DNA from: Buddleja alternifolia
Lineage: Eukaryota > Streptophyta > Magnoliopsida > Lamiales > Scrophulariaceae
Length of the DNA: 64,000 nt
Assembly: GCA_019426215.1 (NCBI GenBank)
Contig: CM033399.1
Location: forward strand, 29,707,022-29,771,021
Direction of reading: 5' to 3'
Positions 45,473 to 57,136 of this stretch are shown here, piece after piece. The notes beneath the pieces are model-generated. The model had not been told where the DNA came from. It saw only the letters and a program-made list of their open reading frames with translations, and did no database searches. The position numbers and the translations under genes are program-made. Position 1 is the first letter of the stretch; each line of letters opens with the position of its first letter.

Positions 45473-46153
45473 TCATAACCTAGAAGCTTGGTCATGTATT
45501 TCTGTTGAAGTGGAGATGAAATCTTTTGTCTGATCTGTTCGGATGATGAATTGTCCTTGAATGAGGTATGCTCTCCACTTTTCTACTGCTAGAAGAATAG
45601 CCAAGAATTCCTTCTCATACACAAATAGTCCAAGGCTTTGGGGACCTAAAGCTTTGCTGAGAAAAGCTATGGGGTGTTTATCTTGTGCAAGAATAGCTCC
45701 AATGCCAGAATAACATGCATCAATCTCCAAGATGAAGGGTTTGGTGAAGTTTGGCAACTGTAGAACAGGGGCAGTAGTCATTGCAGTTTTCAGGTTGTTA
45801 AAGGCCATTTCAACATCTTCATTCCATTTAAACCTTCCTTTCTTAGTTAAGTAAGTCAGTGGTTTGGCATTTACCCCATGGTATCTTATAAACTTCCTAT
45901 AGTACCCAGTAAGCCTAAGGAAGCCTCTCAAGGGTTTAAGTGATAGGGGTTTGGGCCAATCTACCATACATTGAATTTTGCTTGGATCAGCTTCCACCAC
46001 AGCTGCACTGATTAGATGCCCCAGATATTCAATTTTTTCTTTACCAAAAGCACACTTAGATTGTTTTGCAAAAAGCTGGTGGTCTACTAGTTTTTGTAAA
46101 AAAATCTGTAAGTGATCCTTGTGTGCTTCAATATCCTTACTATATATCATCAA
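45473..46153 (-). pseudogene. Gypsy RT C-terminal part and RNase H
   Basis: This takes over after the frameshift in the RT catalytic box. It shows '[19 protein letters not shown]', 'LRGFLRLTGYYRKFIRYHG', then the RNase H motifs 'FILEIDACYSGIGAILAQD', 'YEKEFLAILLAVEKWRAYL' and 'FIIRTDQ'. The end of RNase H continues at 45495-45292 ('VENKAADALSRRE'). Confidence 0.9.
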
Positions 46154-47777
46154 AAAATACTAATACAAATTCCCAAAGATGGTCCCTGAACACTTCATTC
46201 ATCAGTGATTGAAAAGAGGCTGGAGCATTAGTCAGCCCAAATGGCATGACCTTAAACTCATAGTGTCCAGATGAAGTTACAAAGGCAGTTTTATGGATAT
46301 CTTTAGGGGCCATCCTGACCTGGTGATACCCTGCTCTTAAGTCTATTTTAGAGAAGACAGTAGCCCCTCCCAATTCATCCAAAAGATCATCTATAAAGGG
46401 TATAGGAAAACCATCCTTTACTGTTATGGAGTTGAGTTTTTTGAAATCTACACAAAATCTCCAGCTGCCATCCTTCTTTTTTACTAAAAGGACTGGAGAT
46501 GAAAATGGGCTGGTGCTATTCTGTATCAATCCACTCTCCATCATTTCCTTAACCAACCTCTCTATCTCTATTCTTTGTAAGTATGGAAATCTGTACGGTG
46601 CCATTTTTAATGGTTCACAACCAGCCTTCAGGGGAATTTGGTGGTCATGGCTTCTATTTGGTGGTAGGTGTTTTGGTTCTGCAAAGATTTGTTGATATTT
46701 AGACAGTATAGGTTGTAGTTCTTGAGCATTATTCACCTCTTCTTGACTTTGAATTGGAGCAATCATGTATAGGCAGCCAAATAATTCTTTTTCTTTCTTT
46801 TTAAACATTTTAGATAACTGTTTTTCATTGATCAGTTTGATAGAGGCCTCTAATGGTGTCCCTTGTAGAGTGATCTTTGACCCTTCTTTTTCAAAAACAA
46901 TTTTCTGAGATTCAAAGTCAAAAGTAATGGGGCCCAATTTCCTGAGTAAATCAACTCCAACCACCATATCACAACCACCCAGTTTAAGAATTCTAACATT
47001 AGCCTTGAACTTGTAACCCCCCATTTCCCACTCAAAATCCAGACACCTGGAAGTACAATCAATCCTTCCTCCATCTGCTACAGTGACTATCAGAGGATTG
47101 GTGTGTTCTAGCAAACACTTAAGCTTCTTAGCAGTAAAGGGATCCAAAAAACTATGAGTGCTGCCAGTATCAATTAGCATAGATAGGGTAGCATTGCCTA
47201 CCTTACCTAAAACCTTAATGGTGTCATGAGTTACCTGGCCAGCCAAAGCATGCACTGAGATGTGAGGCTCCTCTTCGGTGTTCTCTGGTGCCTCTTCCTC
47301 TATTTCTTCTGGTTCACTAATCTCTTCCCCCATAATCACAAATAACTTCCTGCATTTATGTCCCAGTGTGTACACTTCATCACAATTAAAACACAATCCC
47401 TTCTTCCTCCTTTCATTCATTTCTTCAGGGGTGAGCCTCTTGATAGGTGGATACTTACTTTCATTGAGTACAGTAGGTTTTTTGAAGTTAGTAGTAGTGG
47501 AGACTTCATTCTTCCAAGTTATGTTCCCCATTGCAGCAGTATTGGATTTGTAGTTATTCTTATACCCCTTACTCAAAGCATCCAACAACCCCTCTTGCCT
47601 CCTAGACAAATGGATAGCCTGAACTAGTGTGAGTGGATTCATGAGTTCAACCATATGAGCAACCTCTCCCTTGAGGCCACTTATAAAACTTTTCACAAAG
47701 TATTCCTCCATTAAGAATCGGTTCATGGTGACCATAAAGGACTTAAGCTCCTCAAATTTCCCAATATACTCACCCAC
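46140..47777 (-). pseudogene. Gypsy gag C-terminal part, protease and RT N-terminal part
   Basis: The gag C-terminal region ('[18 protein letters not shown]') is followed by the chromovirus-type knuckle '[14 protein letters not shown]' and the protease site '[13 protein letters not shown]' (D-T-G). RT shows '[20 protein letters not shown]', '[16 protein letters not shown]', '[20 protein letters not shown]' and the catalytic 'VLVFFDDI', where Phe replaces Tyr before the Asp pair. The frame stops right after this box at about 46141. Confidence 0.92.
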
Positions 47778-48445
47778 AGTATTAGTTTAAGTTAACTTGT
47801 TGAACTGTCCGATCACATTATCTTGTTGAAAGGGTGAGAATCTGTTCATAACCATTTCAGCAAAACGCAGCCAACCTATATGCTCCCTACCCTCTACATA
47901 ATCTAGGAACCAATTGTCAGCAATACCCTCCATATGCATGCAGATGTCAATACCTTTTCAAAATCATTCATGGGATTGACCAAAAAATATTTATGACATT
48001 TTCGTATCCAGCCCCTGGGGTTTTCCCCATCAAACCTTGGAAAATCAAACCTAGGAATTCGAGTATTCGGATTACCTTGGTTTGAATTCATGTTATTCGG
48101 GTAACCTTGGTTTGGATTCATGTTTATTCCATTTTGAGTTCCAGCTTGCGCCCCAACCCTTGGTGTCGAATTCTGCGAGGAGGATAGAATTTCAGTTGCC
48201 GCTTCTTTACCCCTTGGATTGTTTACTGCCCTGAATAGCTCGTCCATTCTCCCCAGAATCATATCTAGTTGTCTCTGTGTATCCTTTTGTGAATTGTTTA
48301 GTGTTTCCAACTGTTTAGTTTGCTCTTCCTGTATTGCTTTGATTTCGTGCACTTCCTGTTGCTGTGTATCCCTCTTGTCCTGATTCATCAGTAACCCTGC
48401 AAGCTGTTCTTCAATGGAGTCAAGCCTGGAATTGTTTTTAGCCAT
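47778..48445 (-). pseudogene. Gypsy gag, N-terminal part (frameshifted)
   Basis: ATG at 48445 is about 35 bp after the primer site. The N-terminal half is a Gln/Glu-rich coiled coil ('LDSIEEQLAGLLMNQDKRD' and on). Two tandem Asn/Pro-rich repeats (NPNQGYPNNM, then a NSNQGNPN variant) precede the gag motif 'RFDFPRFDGENPRGWIRKCH'. The frame is lost near 47905 and gag continues in the next ORF. Confidence 0.85.
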
Positions 48446-48492
48446 TGTCAGTCAGAGAGCGCGCTTGAGGATCAGATTGCTCTGATACCACT

Positions 48493-48955
48493 TGTTATGA
48501 TTCAGCTCAACTCTGGGAATTAAAGCTGAATCATACCTGCATTAACACAATTAGAAGATAGAAACACAAAATGGATATGCAATTGAAGGAAAATGCAGAA
48601 TAAAAGAATGAATGCAGCAAAGGAAAAACAGATGCAACAATATGAGTTTTCCCTTAGATTTCTGAATGAGAATTTGTTACAGCTTGCTCACGCATATATA
48701 CCCTCAATTCTGAAAATATTCCTTGATAGAAAAACTAATTCTAACTAATTGTAATTAAGATTAAAGATGCCACGTCAGCCTCGATTTGTCTCCCCAATTT
48801 AACCCTAATTTGATTAAGTAAAAGTTGAATGCATTTTCAGTCTTTCTTCCCCGCTTTTATGCGTAATTGCACGCTTCCTTGTTAACTTGTTGACCTCCCC
48901 CCTTTGAGTACGTTTTTGTTGTTTTAAATGACGTTTTCTTCACTGGATCATAACA
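48493..48955 (-). repeat. 5' LTR of gypsy element
   Basis: 463 bp, longer than the other LTR mainly by an 11-12 bp insertion near 48799. It ends two bases from the primer site. Confidence 0.93.
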
Positions 48956-49131
48956 TATGCTTATTCAGAAGAAGCGGAAAAAATAAGTAGAATAAGTTAA
49001 GAAGCAGAAAAGAAGTGGGTATTGTTTGCAAACACAAATAAAAAGTGGTATTGTTTGCAAGTAGAAAGTGGAACAAAGTTGTAGTGAAGTGTTTGCAATC
49101 AAAAGTGAATCTTAATTTGACATAATGTAGT

Positions 49132-49278
49132 CTATTTAACAAATTTACCACCTCCATACTCAAAAAATGATCGCTCAAAAATCTTTCGATTGCTTCTTTC
49201 TAGTTTCCGTGTATCTATAGGTTTATCATAAACAATTGCCTCACCAATGCTACCAAACATCACATCTAGCAGTCTGAC
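49132..49278 (-). pseudogene. Exon-like fragment of unknown gene inside the inverted-repeat element
   Basis: An open 49-codon segment begins at a good acceptor (TATCAG before 49278) and ends at TAG 49132-49134. It reads as ordinary protein ('DVMFGSIGEAIVYDKPIDTR' and on, rich in Arg/Lys/Phe near the end). I do not recognise the family. It directly abuts the left inverted repeat. Confidence 0.4.
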
Positions 49279-49306
49279 CTGATATGTCAAACCATTCTAA
49301 CTATTT

Positions 49307-49324
49307 CCCCCCCCCCCCCCCCCC
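49307..49324. repeat. Poly-C run (18 C)
   Basis: Uninterrupted homopolymer. Length may be unreliable in assembly. Confidence 0.8.
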
Positions 49325-49663
49325 ATTTTATCACAAATTGGAGGTTTCTTAACTAACTCATTAATTCGTTAACTAATTCAAAGAGCAACAGTACTTCCAA
49401 TTCTTTGTGTATCCTTTCTTGCATTCTATTCGATATTCAGAAGAACTAGAACCGGTTATAGAATGAATGGTGAGTCAACGTCATTCTTTTGACGAAAACA
49501 AACGATGTAGTGGTTCAATGTTTTTCATTGTTTGCCAGGAATCGAATCATTTGAGCAATTTCTTCAGGAAATTATTGTGTTACAACATTAATTATCTTTC
49601 TTTCATGTATCAGAAATTCTATATGCTCCAATTTACTCCATGAATTCGAGTGTCTATAATCAG

Positions 49664-49777
49664 GTGATTCTAAGTCCGGTCTGTTTAACACCGTTGGATG
49701 AAAGGATAAAACCATAAAATAAATCAAAAGCACCTGCATCCAACGATGTTAAACAGACCCGGACCATCCTAGAATTT
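49664..49777. repeat. Small MITE-like element with about 35 bp inverted repeats
   Basis: GATTCTAAGTCCGGTCTG and on to GTTGGATG (49665-49700) reappears inverted at 49737-49775 (CATCCAACGATG .. TAGAAT). A related end occurs at 57745-57802. Confidence 0.6.
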
Positions 49778-51124
49778 CCCTATGTCCTCAGTTTCTTCAC
49801 CAGATATTCATAAAAAGAAAGGTTGACTCCATTCTAAAAGTCTTAACAATGTCTAAAAAACCTAACAATTTAAAGCAAAATCATGAAAAAAAAAATAGAA
49901 ACCTAGAAATACATTCGTCAAGACATTTCAAACAATTAATTAAATGAGTGACCATTGACCTAGAATTTATTCAGAAAATTAAAATTACTTAAACGTAACA
50001 CAAGATCATAGATCGAATTACACAATAACTCATAAACAGAAATTCACTTTCAATTAACATATCAAGAACTGCATATAAGAACATGAATAGATCGCCGTAA
50101 ACATGAATTTTGAAGCGTTGAAAACGAAAAATCACAAATAATTGGAAATGGAAAAAGATGAAAAATCAGAATTTTTGATCATCTTACGGTTGCAGTTGGC
50201 GTTGTATTGCAGAATCTAAAATCTGGAAACGTCGTCGTTTGAAGTATTAGGAGAATGGAAAGAGCTAAACGCTGTCGTTTGGGTGGAGCCATATAAAATC
50301 TAAAATTATTCTGAATATATTGCAATAAGAACTTAATATTATTTTTTTCGTTTAACGTGATGTTATTATGAGTGAGAAAGTCATCGAAAAATCATATTAC
50401 CAAATAATTTTATACATAATGACCACTTATTTAGAAATAAGAAAAGGTTGAACTTCAATTATTTCAGTTCTATTTGGCCACGCAATTGAAAGTTAAAATA
50501 TTCATTTGGAGTATAAACACGATTTGAAAAAGTTTAGATTCATTTGTATAATATCGTTTATTTTGCTTGCTTTTAAAAAATATAGATTGTTAAAATTATA
50601 AATTGTAATTATTAACTCTATGAAAATCAATTTTTCCATAATCATTTAATATAAAACAAATCAGTCAAATTCACCACAAGTCATCCCGGAATGTGAATAA
50701 AATTCAGAGTAGATATAATAAAAAATGATTTGGAAGACTTCTGATACGTTTTTCTTAAGTGATAAGGTTATATATACATATTATGAAATATCAAATGATA
50801 ACAAAATACAACCAACTAACAACTATTAAATTTAGCTAACAACTACTGTAAAAGTAACGGGAGTACAACCCTATGATAGTTTGGGGCTTTGGGGTTTAAA
50901 TCAAGAGCTATTACTTTATCGGTAGAAGAATTTGAGAACCTATCCATAAGTAATTTTAACAAATTTCGAAATGACAATGAGTTTTATTCAAATTATTTTA
51001 AAATATTTGTCAGTGCAGCCCATAGAGATAGAGCTATGCGATCCTCATGAGTTCTTGAATTCTGGCAATCGTGATTATGAATTAGAGTAAAAAGAATTGC
51101 ATTTTGTTTCCTTTACATGTTCAA

Positions 51125-51313
51125 TCAAAATACCACTATATTTCTCTCAAAAGTTTCTGAGGAAAAAGAAAGAATGACATGTAGTCCAAGAAAATTATGT
51201 GCCTTAACTTCAAACTCAGCCCCTATGGGAAGATGATCACTTGGATGGAAATAATTCGGCCGCCCGCCAAACACAACAGAGGATTCTTTTCCTGGGAGCT
51301 CAAGATAGCTGAC
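51125..51313 (-). pseudogene. C-terminal fragment of an endonuclease/exonuclease/phosphatase-type protein
   Basis: Beginning at an AAACAG acceptor, the frame reads 'VSYLELPGKESSVVF', then 'YFHPSDHLPIGAEFEV', then a stop at 51125-51127. Ser-Asp-His-Leu-Pro is the C-terminal catalytic motif of DNase I-like (EEP) proteins such as CCR4-type deadenylases. No other part of that domain is seen nearby, so this is taken as a captured or leftover exon. Confidence 0.55.
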
Positions 51314-51550
51314 CTGTTTTATATCTCCGATAGGGGGAAAAGAGGATATAATCAAAACACTTGTATATATTTATAAACAACTCGGTCAAATTCACCATTA
51401 TCACTTCTGATTGCAAACACTTCACTGCAACTTTGTTCCACTTTCTGCTTGTGTTTGCAAACACTACCCACTTCTGCTTCTTAACTGATTCTACTTATTT
51501 TTCACTTATAATCACTTCTACATAAGCAGTTGTATTTGCATACACCCCTT

Positions 51551-52300
51551 TAATTAACTATTAAAAAAATGTAATACTAAGATGAACATTTCATAAGAAT
51601 CATGAACATACTTAAAAATGTAATACTAAAATGAGCATTTCATAATATTATGCATATCAAATTATCTTGCTTACTTGACTCAACAACATAAGATCAAGGG
51701 ATTCTCTAATTGGTCCTAAGGCATTATGAAACGCATCTCTGTATGTGAACTCATAATTCCACTTGAAACCACAAACAAGTTATTTTTGTTATGATATAAA
51801 ATCTATTCTCCTAAATTCTTTTATTTTATTTTTTTGGTAAATTTATTCTCGTAAAATTTATTTCTATAAAAGACTTGAAAACACAATATACTACCTTATG
51901 CCCGTGACTCAATAAAGTCACTGACACTGACGCGAGGCTTCAACAAAAGTGGCATTTTTTCTTTTTTTTCTTTTTTTTAAATTACTAATAGCCACTGGCG
52001 CGTCAGTTGCCTGGCAAATTTGTTTTTTTTAATTATATAAATTAATGTATATATAAATTGCGATATGTGTCTATATAAATTGCATGAGTGTCCTTTTTTT
52101 CTTGCGATGTGTATATATTAATGTATAACTACTTTTAAAAATTATTTTAAGATTCACGGATGTCATTGTATAATTCCATTATTAATCCGTAATGATGGTA
52201 TATATATTACTTTATATTTATTGGAGTAGATAATTTAATGGTAAATCAACTATGTGAAATTCAAGATAGCAAAATTTCATAACTAATTTTTTTTTTTTAT
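51551..52300. other. AT-rich intergenic stretch, nothing recognised
   Basis: Poly-T and poly-A runs and short direct repeats are seen, but no coding pattern. Confidence 0.4.
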
Positions 52301-52399
52301 GAAAATTTACATACAATCAACAAAAATGACTGACACAAAATACAAGCACATATGAGATCAATGACGTGCCCAATCCATTTCATTACGTATTCTAGTTGT

Positions 52400-54983
52400 T
52401 TAATCTCTACATACATGACGACTGACACATAGAGTTTCGTTATGGAACAACTCAAAAGGGGGGGGGGGGTTATCCCAATAGTGTTCCCGTGGAAATGGCG
52501 TGTAGATCCCTCTGTACGTTGCCAAATATGGACGAATCCCATAATACGGTTTCACATAGTTTGCTGCTTCTACATCCCAGTGCTTGCATACAGATTGAAC
52601 ATGTGAGCAAGGTATTCCAAATTCACTCCATTTGCCACAATCACACTCCATTTTCCTAAGATTCACAGCGTACCTATTCCCACTTCGTCCTCTCAGCGGA
52701 CGTGTGAAAACGTTAGCAGATTGCTCATGATAATTAAACATTTGTACTGCATTATGAGCGGTGCGCTTAGATTAATATGTGTACATCTTATGCACATAGC
52801 TTGTCCAAAGGAGTCCCTTCTCAAGCATCGCCTGACGCCCCGCCGACCTCAATTTGAAATGTTCTATGGAATGAAAAAAATGTTATCTTTGCAATAGCTG
52901 TGACTGGAAGACGACTAGCACTTTTGAATACATTATTTATGCTTTCAGCCATGTTGGTTGTCATAATGCCACACCGCCATCCTCCACCATAAGCAAAAGT
53001 CCATTTTTCTCTGTCAATCGCATTTGAATACTGATAAGCATCTCTATCATGTGTTTAATCTGATCCATAGCATTTTCAAACTTTCTTATTTGAGTCGATG
53101 AACCAGCTACCCAACATAGGTCCTTTAAGACCTTATTTTTGAAATAACTATTAAAGTTTAAACATACATGTCGAAGGCAATAGCGATGAACTACTCTAGG
53201 AGGGCAAAACTAGGGTATGCTTTCAACTGCTGAGAGAATTCCGGCATGACGATCAGAAATAAGACAAATACATTCTTCAACCCTTTGTACAAAATGTTTG
53301 CTCAAATTCTCTAGAAACCATTTCCAAGATGCAAGTGTTTCATAATCCACAATGGCGAAAGCAAGAGGAAATATCTGCTGATTTGCATCCATGGATGTCG
53401 CGATCAACATCTTATGCTTGTATTTTGTAAATAGATGCGTTCCGTCTATGCATATGACTTTACGACAATGTCAAAATCCATCTATACACGGCTTGAATGC
53501 CCAAAAGAAATATTTGATCACCTTTTTTCGATCATCATATCTTGTATCATAGTTATCCCATTCAACAACAGTGCCCGAGTTTCATTTTTGGATAGCTCCC
53601 AAAACTTAGGCAATTTTCGTACTGATTCCTCCCAAGTCCCATAAACAACCTCGCTTGCACATTTCAAATTGTACAAAGCCTTAGCATATGACCAAATTGA
53701 TCATTTGCCATTGTAATGACGTTGGCCATCTTGTATGCTGGATCAGTGAGAACAATCCCTATCAACAGGATAGCACCCAAATTTTTGTCCAAGTTACAGT
53801 GATTGCGAAACACTAAATCCAAGAGACATGTATGAGGCCCATAATACTTTATGAGCTTGAAGCATCAAATATGTTCTTTGTATATTGCTCAGAGGAACCA
53901 TCTTCATTATATTCTTGAGTTTTTGTGTTTGCATTTCACTCTCCATAGTGTCGGGTTACTTAACTCTATGTAATACTCGCGCTTCGCATGTCGCACTGAG
54001 TAATCTTTCACAGCACAGATGAGATGTTTCTTGTCTTTAAAGACCATGTGTAAGTCGAGATTTCCTTTTTTGAAATCATAAAACCTACCCTTTGATGCAG
54101 CTTGGATATCAACAAAGTCTGCTTCTACCTCTGGATATTTTCTTTTGTAGAACGGTGTGACTGGATATAACATGTCCACATTTACTATCGGAGCTATTGG
54201 ATCGTTAACCGGCGCTTGATGTTGCGATAATGTTCGTATGCCAGGTTGTGACAATGTCTCCAACATGACATTGACATCGACATCTCCCTCATCAACAGAT
54301 GGAATAGGGTAATCAATTTCATCTGGCTCTGAATCACTCAATTTTGAATCATTAAAACATTCTTGTTGTGGCTCATGGGCAAATTTAGCATTATCAGGCT
54401 CTCTATAACTTTGTGATTCAATATTGTGCTGCCAATTGCCCCCAATTTCATGTGATGTAGAGGCACCTACACAATAGTCATGCAACCCAAAACTTTCCAT
54501 TCCTTGTGTCACCGCTCGCAAATCAGGTATAGCAAGTTGTGTTAAAAGCGACATGTAATGGTCAAGCTCATGGCTAACGGGCATCTCTTGTGTTAAAAGT
54601 GATGTGTACGAGCCCCACTCTTGGGATAAAAGCATATCCGGAACAATATTGTTGTACCTTTCATCTTTTTCAATATAAAGATGTAAGCTATTAATCTCAC
54701 CATCAGGATCCATGAAAAACCTTAAGCTTTCATCATCGGTGATCTCCAAAATGGATTCTTTTATCACAGATCGATACTCGCATGAATATTTAGCAAATAC
54801 TTTCAGCGAAAATCGATCAATATCTATTCGAGTTCGCATATACAATCTCGCCAGTAAATCAGTAAAGTTTGTCGAACATAGTATTCTCATATACCCAACT
54901 GGAGGAATGCTATATGTGATAGAATTCGACTCTTGTAGTATTTGACCTAACATTAATTTTCTTGAGGTTCGACATATCTTCAA
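52400..54983 (-). pseudogene. Mutator-like (MULE/MuDR) transposase, decayed
   Basis: On the minus strand, 54983-53907 holds the N-terminal part, ending with the MuDR-type DNA-binding region ('GRFYDFKKGNLDLHMVFKDK', 'DYSVRHAKREYYI', 'WRVKCKHK'). 53410-53210 holds part of the DDE core ('ATSMDANQQIFPLAFAIVDY', 'WKWFLENL', 'CLISDRHAGILSAVESIP'). 52741-52400 holds the SWIM zinc finger ('CDCGKWSEFGIPCSH', C-x-C-x10-C-x-H) and a Pro-rich end coded by a 12-G run at 52458-52469. Several stops and frame changes separate these blocks. Terminal inverted repeats were not found. Confidence 0.88.
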
Positions 54984-55108
54984 AAAATAAATAAACTAGA
55001 AAAATTAGTTCAAGGGACCACTAACTTATCAAATTCTAAAAAGTATATTTTGTAGTTTGATGGACATAAAAAATTGATTTCCTTGCCACTCACAATTATA
55101 TTAAGACT

Positions 55109-55280
55109 AGGGATGGCAACGGGGCGGTTCCGAGTCGGTTCTCGTGGATCCGGAACCTGAACTGCATAGATTTTTGGAATCCAGAACCGGAACCGAAACA
55201 GCATAATGAAGGACCCGGAACCACGAGACCCACGGGTACTCGCGAAACATGATTCAGCCGGAACCGCAAAATTTTGTTCT
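55109..55280. repeat. hAT-like transposon end (GGATGGCAACGGGG)
   Basis: TAGGGATGGCAACGGGGCGG at 55110 onward is a common hAT/MITE terminal pattern in plants, followed by GGAACC/CCGGAACC-type subterminal repeats. The partner end was not found. Confidence 0.4.
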
Positions 55281-56212
55281 TTTTTTTTAAATTGGTGAGA
55301 TTTACAAATTAAACACCCCAAGGTTATCACCTGATCTTTGTATAAATGAAATAAGCAAAAGACATAAACTAATTTACTAAGTTGCAAATGAACAAAAATG
55401 GATTAATACTTAGATATGAACAAATAAACTAATTCAGCTCAATCTTACTGCTATTAATTAGTTACTCATCCTTAACCAGATTCTAACCATCAATTCAAAA
55501 CTTTCCATCTTATTCGTTGAACCAAATCCTAAACTTCATTTGATCATCAAATTACCACAAAATTGAAATTTCAAAAATTTGTGAAGAGGCTCGTACAACA
55601 CAGAATTCCATTCAAAATACTTCATCAGACCTTCCTTACTTTCTCTTAAAATACGAAACAAGTTCCAAAACATAAATATGTATACAATGTGTATACAATC
55701 TGAAACAAGTTCAAAAATATAAATATAAACATAAATAAGACATATAATTAAATTAAACAATCAACTCTTCAACATATTTAAAAAGATATATCCGCCAATT
55801 ATAGCATATTATTTACGGATAATATCCGTAAATTTGCAGTTGAATGACTCCAAATATGAATTTTTTTCTCCGAAGCACAATGTGTACGATCTACAATTAA
55901 TACAAACAAAACCATTAACATAAATAACTATTATATAAGTTCACAAATCACAAATAATAATGATATGTAAATTTATTTTTTACTTGATAATTTGAAGTTC
56001 AAAAAGTATCCGGATATTAATTTTTCTCAACCAAAAAAGAAAATCTGCTGAAAGAAAGTTGAAGAAAAATATGGAGGAGTAAACTGTTAAAGTTGAGAGA
56101 ATGAGAAAATTTTGCAAAAGTGGAACTGAAAAAATTCTACAAAGCTGGGTGAATTTATAGATGGATTTAGGATAAAAAAATAAACGGTTTTCCATAGTGA
56201 AAAAAAAGAAAG

Positions 56213-56442
56213 GAAAATTGAAGACGACAATTGGCATGTCATCTTCACTTTTCGAAAATAAAAAAAAATGAAAATTGAAGACGACATGCCAAATGTCGTC
56301 TTCGATTTTCGAAAAAAAAAATTGAAGACAACATTTGGCATGTTGTCTTCAATTTTCGAAAATAAAAAAGAAAAAGAAAATTTATGAAGACGACATGTAG
56401 TATGTCGTATTCTAATTTGAAGACGATATACTGCATGCCGAT
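56213..56442. repeat. Tandem array of palindromic units (GAAGACGACATG / CATGTCGTCTTC)
   Basis: Five diverged units of about 46-60 bp lie at about 56220, 56278, 56324, 56385 and 56419. The first three or four contain a near-perfect 26-27 bp palindrome with arms GAAGACGACAT and its complement; the last is degraded. A-rich spacers separate the units. The array may be the subterminal repeat block of a DNA transposon or a small local satellite. Confidence 0.7.
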
Positions 56443-57080
56443 TTATATTAAAATATAACGATTTTTAAATAATATTATTTTGAGAATTTTTTTTATATTA
56501 TTCTAATAAAAAACCCCTTTTACGCAAGAGGTTTTTTATCGTTGTTTGTTATTTTTTAATATTTATTATCTTGAAAAAAATTTAATATTTAGCATTTTAA
56601 TTATTCTTAATTATATCGTTAGAAATAATTTAAATTGTATTATTTTTGGCGTTTTAGATTTTAAGGAAAAAAATAAAACGACTACTTTTTCTTAAAAAAA
56701 TAAACATTATTAAATAAGAGACGAAACACGATTTAAAATAAAGTAAGGGTTTGGTTTTCAGCGAAGGCAGACGAGGAAAATTATTACTGATACCAACTCA
56801 TGAACCGGGGTCCACAACATATGGTAATTGCAATGTTACCAAAATGGGGTCTACTCCAACAGGAATGATGTTAGAGTCATTCATCACTCTTTTTTGCCCA
56901 CTTGGCAAATCCATGGAGGATGGAAGATCACCACCACCCTACCCTATACTATACTATAATTCAATTCAGACCCTTTTCCCAACAACTTCAATATGACCCA
57001 GAAAGTACATAATGATCTACAGTAACCAACAGTGTGAACAAAGAAGCTGCAGCAAGTTAACCTAGCTGGATGGGCAAAGC

Positions 57081-57100
57081 GAGAGAGAGAGAGAGAGAAC
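57081..57100. repeat. (GA)n tract in the 5' region of the coiled-coil gene
   Basis: A GAGAGA run about 40 bp upstream of ATG 57137. GA-rich 5' UTRs are common in plant genes. Confidence 0.7.
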
Positions 57101-57136
57101 AATTTTGTAGTGTAGAATAGAATAGAAGAGAGAGAA

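Larger units (their letters stand above)
43472..48955 (-). mobile_element. Ty3/gypsy chromovirus-type LTR retrotransposon
   Basis: The LTRs are at 43472-43922 and 48493-48955 (TGTTATGATTCAG .. GGATCATAACA), about 2.7% different by eye plus an 11-12 bp indel. TATGC on both sides (43467-43471, 48956-48960) is a perfect 5 bp target duplication. The primer site TGGTATCAGAGC is on the minus strand (48479-48490), and the purine tract AAGGGAGGG lies next to 43922. Domain order is gag, protease, RT, RNase H, integrase, chromodomain-like end. The left LTR edge is 258 bp upstream of the cap methyltransferase ATG. Confidence 0.95.
48956..51550. mobile_element. Element with long imperfect terminal inverted repeats and gene fragments inside
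   Basis: The sequence 48956-49110 (GTTTGCAAACAC, GTGGAACAAAGTTG, AGTGAAGTGTTTGCAATC) recurs in reverse complement at 51401-51550. The left arm has a short internal duplication (GTGGTATTGTTTGCAA). The first bases of the left arm lie on the far side of the gypsy insertion. The interior, about 2.3 kb, shows no transposase but two exon-like minus-strand pieces, so it resembles a gene-fragment-carrying (Pack-type) non-autonomous DNA transposon. The right end, AGGGGTGTATGCAAA on the minus strand, is hAT-like. Superfamily is uncertain. Confidence 0.55.

Noticed and set aside
56500..56545. AAAACCCC..GAGGTTTTTT hairpin as a terminator
   Set aside because: Intrinsic terminators of this type are bacterial; in plant DNA this is just a short inverted repeat.
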